The notes under the pieces are model-generated. The model was not told where the DNA came from. It made no database searches and worked only from the letters and a program-made list of their open reading frames with translations. From Panicum virgatum (Eukaryota > Streptophyta > Magnoliopsida > Poales > Poaceae), in assembly GCF_016808335.1 (NCBI RefSeq), contig NC_053149.1, forward strand, positions 27,835,339 to 27,899,338: 64,000 nucleotides of DNA. The letters run 5' to 3'. Shown one piece after another: positions 1-9,300 of this stretch (its first letter is position 1; each line of letters begins with the position of its first letter). A program made the translations under genes and the position numbers.

Positions 1-1106
1 TCGCCCAGATCCAAAAAGGCAACATTAGCACAAGCTTGCAGAACACCAGACAAACTAAACTCATTAGGCATCACAGAAGACCGCATCATTCTTAGGAACA
101 TCTCAAATGCGTGCTGATTTTGATAGTTCTGAGCATACCGGGAGATCATAAAGCTCCAAAGTAAGACGTCTTCATGGGGAATCATCTCAAAAATAGTGCG
201 GGCATCCTCAATGTCTCCACATTTGGCATACATGTCAAGCAAAGCGCCACCAACATGAGGCTCGGTATCACAAAGGGTTTTGACTGAGCAACCATGGATG
301 CCCTTGCCTAGCAAAGCAGATGACAAGCAAACAGCAGCCTTGAGCACACTGGTAAGCGCAAAAGGATTAGGCTTGGAACCTGCCATCCTCATCTTGGAGA
401 AAACGTTAATCGCATCCTCAGGACTGTCATTCTCAGAATAGCAAGAAACCATCGCTGTCCAAGTGACGACATCCTTCCCCATGATCCCATCGAACACAAG
501 CCTCGCATCACGGACAGACCCGCAAAGAGAATAGGCATCAATTAGCGCTGACCCCACAAAGGCATTCTGGTCATGGCCCAACTTGCATGAGCAGGCGTGC
601 ACGCTGCAGGCAAGCCCTGGAGCATCCATGGCAACTAGCAGCTTCAGGATTGTGGTGAGCACGAACTGATTCACCTCGTGACCCTCCCTCCGCAGCCTCA
701 GAAACAGCTTCGCGGCCTCCTCGAACTCCCCACGCAACGTGTGTCCCTGCACGAGCGTGACGAAGGACACCATGTTCCGCTCGGGCATTCCATCGAACAC
801 GCTGCGCGCGGCGGCTAAGGGGCCGAGCTTCGCGTAGAGATTGAGAAGGACGTTAGCGCAGAAGGTATCCAGCCGTACCACCCCGCCGCGCTGCACGACG
901 CGAGCGTGCACGGCGCGGCCAGTGCGGGCGTCGCCACGCGCGATGCAGCGTTGCAGGAGCCTTGCGCACGCGTAGGAGTCGAGCTTGGGGAGCGCGAGCG
1001 AGGCGAGCTCGTCGCCCAGCCACTGCAGCGCCGCGTTGGTGGCTAGGTCGCGGCGGGGCGGGCCACTGGGTCGATAGAAGGTAGAGTGGAGGAGGCGGCG
1101 GATCAT
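1..1106 (-). CDS. PLS-class pentatricopeptide repeat protein, 3' end outside window
   Basis: The minus strand is open from the ATG at 1,104-1,106 to the window edge (about 368 codons, no stop). After a short basic N-terminus ([15 protein letters not shown]), compatible with an organelle transit peptide, tandem PPR units follow. Recognisable signatures are [68 protein letters not shown] and [14 protein letters not shown]. Such proteins bind organellar RNA, usually for C-to-U editing, splicing or stability. The P-L-S spacing suggests an E/DYW editing-type protein, but the C-terminus that would decide lies beyond the edge. The wording resembles the grass homologue of Arabidopsis At5g13230; that assignment is from memory. 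No intron is visible, which is usual for the family. The ORF continues slightly upstream in frame; this ATG was chosen because the following residues look like a targeting peptide. Confidence 0.93.
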   Translation of the reverse strand, partial: MIRRLLHSTFYRPSGPPRRDLATNAALQWLGDELASLALPKLDSYACARLLQRCIARGDARTGRAVHARVVQRGGVVRLDTFCANVLLNLYAKLGPLAAARSVFDGMPERNMVSFVTLVQGHTLRGEFEEAAKLFLRLRREGHEVNQFVLTTILKLLVAMDAPGLACSVHACSCKLGHDQNAFVGSALIDAYSLCGSVRDARLVFDGIMGKDVVTWTAMVSCYSENDSPEDAINVFSKMRMAGSKPNPFALTSVLKAAVCLSSALLGKGIHGCSVKTLCDTEPHVGGALLDMYAKCGDIEDARTIFEMIPHEDVLLWSFMISRYAQNYQNQHAFEMFLRMMRSSVMPNEFSLSGVLQACANVAFLDLG

Positions 1107-1458
1107 ACGGGCTATGGCAGCGAGGAGGGGGAGCAGCAGAGGCGCGTTTGATTTTCGTCTGCTAAACCAGGTGCTCCCATCCCCATAGCTCCGGGACAGA
1201 CTCACGCAACTCACAACGAGCGCTGGTGATTTTACCAGTCGGTCTGGCCAAACGGCCCATATTGCTTTACTGACATTGCATCGTCTCTTCAAAAATGGGC
1301 TAGTATAGTGGAAAACTTCCTTTTTTAGGGGTACAGTGAAAAACTTACTGAAAGACGAAAAGTACATAAAAAACTTACAACATACATTTTGGGCATTGTC
1401 CTATGTCTTGATTGAACATCAATTAACCGTCCTACCAAAGCTAAGCAATAAAAGAATA
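1107..1458. other. 5' flank of the PPR gene, no gene seen
   Basis: GC-rich for the first 100 bases (probable 5' UTR or promoter of the minus-strand PPR gene), then AT-rich. No convincing TATA box or ORF was found. Confidence 0.5.
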
Positions 1459-1600
1459 CTCCCTCCATTTCCAAAATAAAAGTCCGCTTAGCTTTCAAAT
1501 TTATCCAACAAAAAGTGTTCATTTAATTGTAGTAAACTCTATCTAATTAAAATAAATATTTCATAATAAGAAAATTTTATATAGAGAAGGGTATGGAGCC
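1459..1600 (+). mobile_element. Stowaway-like MITE end (fragment)
   Basis: Begins with CTCCCTCCATTTCCAAAATA directly after a TA dinucleotide, the hallmark terminal inverted repeat of Tc1/mariner-derived Stowaway elements in grasses. The matching GGAGGGAG end is not found within the next few hundred bases, so this is a truncated or decayed copy; the right boundary is approximate. Confidence 0.4.
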
Positions 1601-1658
1601 GATAAAATGATTAAGTATATGATACTTTTCTGGTTTCAATACATTAGTATTTATTGAG

Positions 1659-1905
1659 TACTACAAAAAAAATATGTTAATCCATGATGAGTTTTCGATG
1701 ACATTTTGAATTTTCATCACCAATTTGCTAATAATGGCCAATTTTGGCTCAATTTGGGTCCAGATTTTGTGATAAACCTGCACTAACCATCATAAAGTAA
1801 AATAAAAATCATCACGGATTTGATATCATCATTAACTGACAGTGAAAAATACATCACTGTTGGCATGGGCCCACTAATCAACCTAAGGTATTGGGTTTAC
1901 GCACA
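1659..1905 (+). mobile_element. possible CACTA-type terminal fragment
   Basis: The stretch starts TACTACAAAAAAAATATG, one base from the CACTACAAGAAA end typical of grass CACTA (En/Spm) elements. It continues with short self-complementary pieces (GATGA...TCATC, ATCATCA...TGATG) like the subterminal repeats of that superfamily. No opposite end was located, and boundaries are estimates. Confidence 0.3.
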
Positions 1906-2179
1906 TATTCAATGTGCTACATAATATTTTGTTCAAACTTAAATTAAGCTTTTTTTAGGTTTCTAAATTGCTATTGCATAGAAAAATTAAAGAAAATGGC
2001 TTACGTGTATGGCAGCGGTCAAGCAGTGGAGCTGATGCCGTCATGGATGTCTCTCCGACCCTTCCTCCGTCTCAGAGGTAACAAGAGGGGTGTGACCGTG
2101 TGAAGCCCTACTGGTTATATATATTGAAAAAAAGAAAAGAGTTTTACAAGTGTTTATAGCTAAAAACAACAAAGTGAAA

Positions 2180-2640
2180 TTACAAGACAGACTCTAGCCA
2201 TTGTACAATTGTTGGGAAGTATTTTCGTTTGGCCTTATGGATCACCATGGCAAACTCTCGCCTCAAGACATTCTTGGTGCCTTGAACAGATAAATTTTCA
2301 TTCTTGAATATGAAGTTATTCCGAGTGATCCAAATGCTCCACCATATTAGGATAATATATTATTTCCATGAAAAAAAAGGTTTCGTCAATTGTAGCTTTA
2401 AGTCTTGCAGTGCTGCAAATGGATCAACATTTGTGTCCACATGTAACCCAATTGAGTTCCAACTAGCCACTGCAAAGGGGCAAGAGAGGAAGAGATGTTC
2501 CACTGATTCGTCATCTTGACATACACACATAGCACAGCTACAATCATCAAGATGCATTGATCTTCGTCTCAACATTCCTCTAACGTTCAGCCTGTCTTTT
2601 AGGAGCAGCCAAAAGAACATATTATGTTTAAGCCGGCAGC
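2180..2640 (-). pseudogene. LINE reverse-transcriptase zinc-binding (zf-RVT) C-terminal remnant
   Basis: The minus frame reads KHNMFFWLLLKDRLNVRG, then CSCAMCVC and ESVEHLFLSCPFAVASW: the C-x2-C ... H-x4-C zinc-binding tail found after reverse transcriptase in plant non-LTR (L1-type) retrotransposons. A TAA at about 2,357-2,359 interrupts the frame after FFSWK. The same frame resumes with YIILIWWSIWITRNNFIF and ends AMVIHKAKRKYFPTIVQWLESVL at the stop 2,180-2,182. The RT core is missing upstream, so this is a 5'-truncated LINE copy or a decayed domesticated zf-RVT protein. One nonsense mutation is the only visible lesion. Confidence 0.75.
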
Positions 2641-2727
2641 TTGCTCTGTCTCTTCAACGTTCGCTCTAACGTCGGCAACGGGTCAGTGTGAGAGTTGGCT
2701 AGATTTGTGCTTTTGTGGAAGTATTGA

Positions 2728-3014
2728 GGGCCTGTTTGGTAGGGCTCCAAAACAGACTCCAGCTGGAACTTTGCCAAACAGTTTATATTGGATCAGCTCC
2801 AGGCAATGAGCCGCATCTGGAGCCCCTTCCGGCTTCCACTAGAGAGGTGGAGCCACGAAACGTGGCTCCAAGTGACTCCGTGAGTAGAAACCAATACAAG
2901 GAGCTATTTTGCCAAATATTTTCCAAAACGACTTCAGCTCCACCAGAGAAGCCGCTCCACTAGAGTAGCCAGAGCTGTATTTTTGGAGGAGCCGGAACTC
3001 TGCCAAACAAGCCC
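2728..3014. mobile_element. Tourist/PIF-like MITE, 287 bp
   Basis: Terminal inverted repeats GGGCCTGTTTGGTAGGGCTCC at the left, and at the right the reverse complement GGGCTTGTTTGGCAGAGTTCC. Internal subterminal pairs GGAGCC/GGCTCC also face each other. The GGGCCTGTTTGG end is common among grass Tourist-like MITEs. A clean 3-bp duplication is not certain (flanks TGA and TGA). Confidence 0.7.
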
Positions 3015-3405
3015 TGAGTCTTGGCGATATTCACTGTGCTGGAGTTCGATCCCATCGAATGCTTCAACTAGGTATGATTATGGTGCTGCCAGGGTGGTGC
3101 GGAGTGGAGGTTGTTGGTATAGCTGGCCAAACGGGCCGCACGGCACGGGCCCGATTATGGAACGGCATGATTGGCACGGCCACGGGTGGCACGACTGGCA
3201 TCCCGTGCCGTGCCGTGACGGTCCACAGGCTGACCTCCAAGCCCGGGCACAGCTCCTGGAGGCCTTAGCCGTGCCGTGCTGTGCCCCTGGCACGACGTGC
3301 CCAGGCTGAGCACGCCGGGCCAGGAAGCACGCCGGGCCAGGAGGCACGGCTTGTACAAACCACCGAATCATTACAAGTTTACTTAAGGAAATCAAAGGAA
3401 GAAAT

Positions 3406-3875
3406 TCAACAGATCTCAACTTCATCTAGTTCATAGCAAACAAAGACACAATTCAAAGGAAAATCAGCGGCGGCGGGAGCAGCATGACCCGCAGCGTCAG
3501 CGGGGTTGCCGTCGCCCGCGCCACCATCCTGAGGAGCAACGCTGCTCCCAAACAGCTCCTCTCGCTCGGCGTCCATGTCGTCCTCGTCGTCTCCGGCTTG
3601 ACCTAGCAACCGAAGCTCATATTTGCTGGATGTCGGATCCAACTCCGGCGCTCGGTTCCTCGACGACGCCTGCAAAACAGAGAGAGAAGAGAGTGAGACG
3701 AGTGAGATCCAACCCTAACCCTAAACCTAACCTTAACCCTAACCGGCTAACCCTAACCCTAACTGTACATACTACAGTGACTCACCGGAGCGCCGGAGCA
3801 CCGGAGTCGCCGTCGTGGATCCGTTGGAGGACGACGAGAAGCCAGGGAGACCGGAGCGGGAGAAGACGGAGCATA
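3406..3875 (-). pseudogene. 5' remnant of the hAT element's gene (two exons)
   Basis: Minus-strand gene start preserved inside the hAT element. A possible first exon contains the ATG near 3,873 (MLRLLPLRS...). A donor CCG|GTGAGT sits near 3,788 and an acceptor TTTTGCAG near 3,673, then an acidic exon: ASSRNRAPELDPTSSKYELR, later DDEDDMDAEREELFGSS, ending FVCYELDEVEIC before a stop at about 3,406. There is no BED finger, DDE catalytic core or hATC dimerisation motif, so the remainder was deleted. The acidic N-terminus is not diagnostic by itself; transposase identity is inferred from position in the element. Confidence 0.45.
3711..3763 (-). repeat. telomere-like tract inside the intron of the hAT remnant
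   Basis: About nine CCCTAA/CCCTAAA-type units with a few variants, over 53 bases. On the minus strand this is TTAGGG-like with one TTTAGGG. It lies between the inferred splice donor and acceptor of the element's gene. It is too short and internal to be a telomere. Confidence 0.8.
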
Positions 3876-4070
3876 GAGAGGAGGTGGGGGCCAGATCTAA
3901 GAGAGAGAGAGAGGGAGAGTCGAGATCAGAGAGTGGACGGCGCCGTAGATCTTGCGCGGCGGCCGGCGGTCGGTGGCATCTCGGCGGCGAGGTCGACAAC
4001 TTGGAGTCGGAGAGCCAAGAGCAGACTAGCGGAGGCGGCGCGAGTCGAGCGAATGGGCGAGGCGGCGAGC

Positions 4071-4086
4071 GGGGGGGGGGGGGGGG
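4071..4086 (+). repeat. poly-G run of 16
   Basis: Sixteen consecutive G inside the hAT element. It is a likely site of length polymorphism or sequencing error, and it shifts frame in any ORF crossing it. Confidence 0.9.
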
Positions 4087-4130
4087 CGGACAGGAGGAGG
4101 CTAGGGTTTGCCTCCCCGGTCCCCGTCCGC

Positions 4131-4145
4131 CCTTTTTATATAGCT
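4131..4145 (-). promoter_or_regulatory. TATA box of the hAT element's internal promoter
   Basis: Minus strand reads AGCTATATAAAAAGG, followed about 35 bases downstream by the 5'-UTR-like AAACCCTAGCC. It lies upstream of the remnant exons on the same strand. Confidence 0.55.
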
Positions 4146-4485
4146 GGGGGAGGAAAAGAGCCATTGGGCCGGGGGGAGCCGTTGGGGTGTTGGGCTGGGC
4201 CGGGGGTGGGGGGCGCGGGGACCGTGCCTAGCGGGCCGACGGCCAAATCTGTTCGCGGGCCAAATCTGTTCGCGAGCCAATTCTCGTGCTAGACGGGCCA
4301 AGGTTTAATCGTGCCGGGCCGGGGCGGCCCACCGTGCTGAATGTAAGGCCCAGGCACGGTTTAAGGTTTGTAAGCATGCTCGTGCCGGCCCGGGCCCACA
4401 AAACCCCGTGCCGGGCCGTGCCATTTTTTCGTGCCACGGGCCGGCCCATCGTGCCTCGTGCTGCATGGCTAGCTATAGTTGTTGG

Positions 4486-5376
4486 TATTGTGGTTTGTGT
4501 GGAGGGTGGATCTGCTTTTCTTCCTAGCTGGCTTCCAGGCTTCCAGCGACGAGGGTGGATCCTTGGTCAGGGAGGCATGGGGTGTAGCCCGGGCCGATGT
4601 TGCTCCATTGTTTCAGTTTGCATCCTCTGTGATGGGATGTTTCTACTGCTCGTTTCAAAGCTTGTGTGCGACGGTGTCTCTCCTGGCTTTGGTGTTTATC
4701 CTGTCGTGCCCCCTTGCTCCGGTGTTGATCTTGCCGACGACGACGGAGTTTGGCGTCCGGCTGTAGCCACGGCAAGCATGCAGGATCCAAAGGTGCAGAT
4801 TGTAATTTCTATTTTTTAAGGTCTTCTATAAAAAGTTGACTGGATAGGGGACAGCTATCCACTCTGTACCCTTCTAGTAGGTATCTGTATTTGTATCTGT
4901 CCATCTACGTTTTCCTATCATATTAATACAAGTATATTTCCATAAAAAAACTTTAGTTGATTATTGACCCGTTTGTACAGTATGTAACTTACTACAATAT
5001 CTCCAAATATATAATATATTTTCTTTTACTAGCGATGATAATATATTTTCATTTACTAGTGATGACAACAGGCTTCAGAAAAATCTTAATAAAAGAGAAA
5101 AGTAACTCGAATAAAAATTTAGTGTAAAACCCAACGCAAGTAACTTTTCACTAGTAGTTTTTAGGAGATCTTCTAGTTATTCACAAATAAAACTCGAAGA
5201 ACAATGTGCACCCCATTTGTTCATGCATAGTTTTTGCAGGCAAAGTGTCAGGATTTCCTCGACGACTCTACGCTAGCCTGTACTTAGTGGGCCGAGAAAT
5301 TGGGAATGGTGAATGGTCCAATATTAAGCATCCGTCTACGCAAGCAATAATCCATTTTCCATGATCGCTTATCTTC
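4486..5376. other. intergenic, no gene recognised
   Basis: 4,486-4,820 is moderately GC-rich with short overlapping ORFs on both strands and no recognised protein. It resumes the sequence interrupted by the hAT insertion. Around 4,935-4,955 an AATACAAG...A(7) stretch could be the poly(A) tail of an old retroposed sequence. 4,960-5,376 is AT-rich with nothing I can support. Confidence 0.4.
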
Positions 5377-5695
5377 GGTCTTGTTTAGTTGCGCTGTTTA
5401 AATTTTTTGAAAAAACATCTTTCTACATTTGAAGTACTAAACATAAACTAATCACAAAATAAATTACAGAACTCGTCTGTAAATCGCGAGACAAATCTAA
5501 TGAGTCTAATTAATCCATCATTAAAGGTTGTTACTGTAGCAATTCAACATCTAATTACAATCTAATTAGGTTCATTAAATTCGTCTCGCAATTTATAGAC
5601 AAAGTGTGCAATGCGGTTTTTATTTCATCTAGATTTAATTTTCCATGCAGGTGCTAGAAATTTTTTTTAGAATTTTGAACTTTGCAAAAACAAGG
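5377..5695. mobile_element. Tourist-like MITE, about 319 bp
   Basis: Begins GGTCTTGTTTAGTTGCG and ends GCAAAAACAAGG. The interior contains the family's conserved blocks AATCGCGAGACAAATCTAATGA and AATTCGTCTCGCAATTTATAG facing each other. A relative of the same family recurs near 29,096-29,440. Exact ends and the 3-bp target duplication are uncertain. Confidence 0.65.
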
Positions 5696-6343
5696 GGTTG
5701 AATCCAATTCCCATGCTACAGCTGGAACCCAACGCATCCTTTCTTTGCATGGCTCGACGCAATCACCAATCCATTTGAGAGTTTTGCTATAACCAGGTCA
5801 AAATAACTTTCATGAAGTAATAGGAAAAGGCAACGTGCATTCTTTTCCTACTAGGACAACCAAAACTTGCTACTGCTACAGTCCAAACTAACCTGTCATT
5901 CTTGGCCGTTCAACCATCCAAAACAATATCTCAACTTAGGTCACCCCCATCTTAAGCATTCGATATCCAGCTCTCTTGCAAACTTCAACTTGCCCAAGAA
6001 CAATTTTATGTAACCAGACTCTTAAGCCATACAACCCCTTATAGCCAGCAAGCGTATCTAACGCTCTGAGCTCTTGGCAAACTCGTCATCTGACAGCATA
6101 ACAAGGTCAACACTGTGAAGCCAGACCAAGATGAATAACGAGCCTCTTTACATGTTGTTCTTGTTTGGAAGGGAAACCAAATAAGTCATTATCAGTTCCC
6201 AACAACAGATCTCTTGTTACCCAACCCCCATTATAACATCCACCATCTAAACATCATCCTACAGATGGCCAAAATTTTGCAGCAAGCAGTGCTGCAAGCA
6301 CACTGATGGTACAAATACAATTAGGGCAACACCTATACTTTTC
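5696..6343. other. DET1 3' flank and 3' UTR
   Basis: AT-rich, no ORF of interest. The part adjoining 6,344 is the 3' UTR of the minus-strand DET1 gene; the polyadenylation site was not identified. Confidence 0.5.
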
Positions 6344-9300
6344 CTATCTCCTGAAATGGATATTGACAACAGTTGGCTGCATATAAGTCTGCTGAATTGA
6401 AAGTGCAAGTGGAAAAAATGGGTGAAACAAGAAGGATGAGATTCTTTTCGCTCTGCTGTCAGAAGCACCAGAATCCGAACCTACAGAGTAAAAGAAAAGG
6501 ATATGATAATGTGAAGTAAAAAATAATACTAGGAAAACTCATGTTTTTTCCACTTGCAGAAATAAGGGATATTTTATTTCTTGTGGTACCCTAAAAATGG
6601 TGGTACGTTTCTCTTGTCAGAGGCAAGGTAACCTACAGCTCGGTATAGGCACACGATTCACGATTGCACTACTGTTGTGTTCGCTTAGTGACTGTAATTG
6701 CACTTGATAGAGGCAATGTTGATATATTGCCACACAAGCTAGCTCTAGAATCTTAGCAGATGACCACACCAATTGACCAATACCTGGCTTGATCTTAAAT
6801 TTGACAACATTTGGTGACCTCACTGATATAAATTTTATTGGATGCTCTGTGCAATGCCGGTGCCGATCAATTGCTGAAATCAGCTGCAAGGGAAAAAGGA
6901 GAGGAAAATTACCACAAGTCAGAGCAGAGAAGGAAAAATAATCGTATCAATAGATCATACACTTTTATCTTATATGGAAGCCAAGATGATTACAGGGCTC
7001 ATGGAACTGCATAGAACAACAAAATGGTGGAAACTGTGAAATTTCTAATGCTCGTTGCTAGCATACCTACCAAGTAACCCCATGTACAGCATTGATTAAT
7101 ATATGTGATATTGCACAAATATATAAATTGAATTAGCAAGGTAATTTTTCTCATGGCTAGCGTTTTGTAGGATTATGGCTACTAAATTTCAGGGAAATAC
7201 CTACATATAAACAACCATATACTTAGGGTATACAAAACATTATATACATTGCTTACAGTGTATATTTCTAACGAGGCACAGAGCATACCTTCTCATCATA
7301 CCTAAAAAGGGATAGATCAAAGTATGGTGAAGGACTCTGTGATTGGCATGTGTAAGGCAACGATGCCATCATCTTTTTTACAAACTGCCAAACATAAACA
7401 AGAAGCGTTTAGTCGTTTACTAGAGGCTTCAGCATAATATCTTCAATAAGAACAAGTTAACTGATCAAAAAAGCATCTATTAAGAGATTAAGTGCCTGAA
7501 TATTGAGTTGCATGCACCAACCAATTCAACCCAAAAGCTTAAGCTGATGGGGAGAGGTGGGCAATTCACTTATACTTCAACACTCTCCCTCACGTGCAGG
7601 CTCCGCCTAGGAGTGGTAAAAGGTCTCAAAAATATTTTTTTAATGCATTTCAGTTATAACCCAACAAATTTCTCCCTCCAAGACTTGCTTTCCTTCATCG
7701 TCTTCGCCTTCACCCATCCTCTAAAATTTCCCTGTCACCACCAATGAACAAGGTGGGCATTCGGTTCTTCGGTTCGGTTCGGTTCCTCGGTTTTCGAAGA
7801 AATTCGGTTCCTAGAAAATAGGAACCGATCGGTTCCAAGAAATTTCAGGAACCGAGTATTTCGGTTCTCGGTTATTTCGGTTCGGTTTCGGTTCTAACCG
7901 AACTAACCGGATTTTTTTACCGAAAGCTAAGATAACAAGAAAAATATACATGTTCTGTAGCAAATTTAGACAATACTTCCTCTACTTTAGAGAATAATAA
8001 TTGAGAAGAGAACAATAACAATATAGTAAGAGAAATACATGGCAATTGAAGTATGATACATCACATGTAAACTAAATATACTCTTACAAAATGCAAAGTT
8101 TATGTAATTCGGTTCTTTCGGTTAATTCAGTTACCCGAGGCTAGGAACCGAATTTTTTTCGGTTATTTCGGTTCTTCAATATCTGGAACCGAACAAGGAA
8201 CCGAATTTTTCGGTTCCGGTTATTTCGGTTTCGGTTCTGGTTCTTTCGGTTCGGTTCTTCGGTTTCGGTTAAATTTGCCCACCCTGCCACACCCATCACC
8301 CTCTTTCTTGCCATCACGCAAGGCCACCTCTCACAACATAGGCTGTTCTCAATCTAGCTGAAAGCTATGAGATATGAGTCATGATGGCAGCCCAAGGCCA
8401 GAGGAGCAGTACATGCCATATAGCAGTGGAGTTGACGGTATAGTTAGGCCAAGCACAATGGTAGAGGTGTGGTGGGCAAGGATAAAGCTCAGCTAGGCAC
8501 CATGGTAAAGCCAAAGGCATGGCATAGGCCAATCCCAGCAACTAAAGCTCAAGGACCTGAGTTACTGAGTCTTTCTAACAGCCACAAAGTTTTGCACTCA
8601 TCAAAGTAGTCAAAAAAAATGTGCATAAACTAATAGTTCATGTCTCTACTTTTCTGCAGAAAGATAGTATATGTTTTAATATTAACAAGCAAACACAACA
8701 GGCTAGGTTTCATATACACTGGAAGGCACACTCAAATCTCAAAAACAAGAATTCAACTGTTTTGTCTAGTATAATACAACGAGCATGTCCTATCATATTA
8801 AGTGCCAGGTTAATGGATCCTTCAGTTGATGAGACCAGAGATATTTGCACAATTAACAATTAAGGAAAGCAATACTTCGTCAATAAAACTGTTTTATGAA
8901 ATGTGTTATTAAATATCATATGCTGCATTTAAAAACATACACTGGAGATCAAGTGTTGCTGCATACATATATCTATATAGTTTAGTATATTGTTCTGTGT
9001 ACATGTTTGCACAAGTTTGGAATATGAGGTAACACCAATGGAAGATCACGTCATATCTTGTCAGACCAAAAGCTAAATGGTCTTTGAAATTTGGACCATA
9101 CTTGATCTATCAATATTACCTGTGAGGAGCTGCTTGCTTTATTTTTTAGTGTGTGAAGTTGATCAAGAGCATGAATATCATTGGAGTGCGACGAGATAAA
9201 TTTTCCATGCGATGAATCTTGTGGATTGGCATGAAAATGGTCATAAAATTGTTCAAACAAGGAATAGAGCTCCTCCGATGAATTCTGTTGAGAATTTATA

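Larger units (their letters stand above)
3118..4477 (-). mobile_element. internally deleted hAT transposon, 1,360 bp, with perfect 8-bp target duplication
   Basis: The ends are TATAGCTGGCC and GGCTAGCTATA, inverted repeats of each other with one mismatch. The element is bounded on both sides by GTTGTTGG (3,110-3,117 and 4,478-4,485), the 8-bp duplication diagnostic of the hAT superfamily. Subterminal regions are crowded with GGCACGG/GGGCCGG/CCGTGCC motifs in both orientations, as expected for transposase-binding sites. Inside, on the minus strand, are a TATA box and the first exons of what was probably the transposase gene; the catalytic and dimerisation parts are absent. The element is therefore non-autonomous. 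Confidence 0.88.

Noticed and set aside
3711..3763. Chromosome end or interstitial telomere
   Set aside because: Only about 50 bases, imperfect, and wholly inside an hAT element's intron.
3630..4292. 220-codon plus-strand ORF in the hAT element
   Set aside because: It crosses the telomere-like tract and the poly-G run and runs against the element's TATA box and splice sites; compositional.
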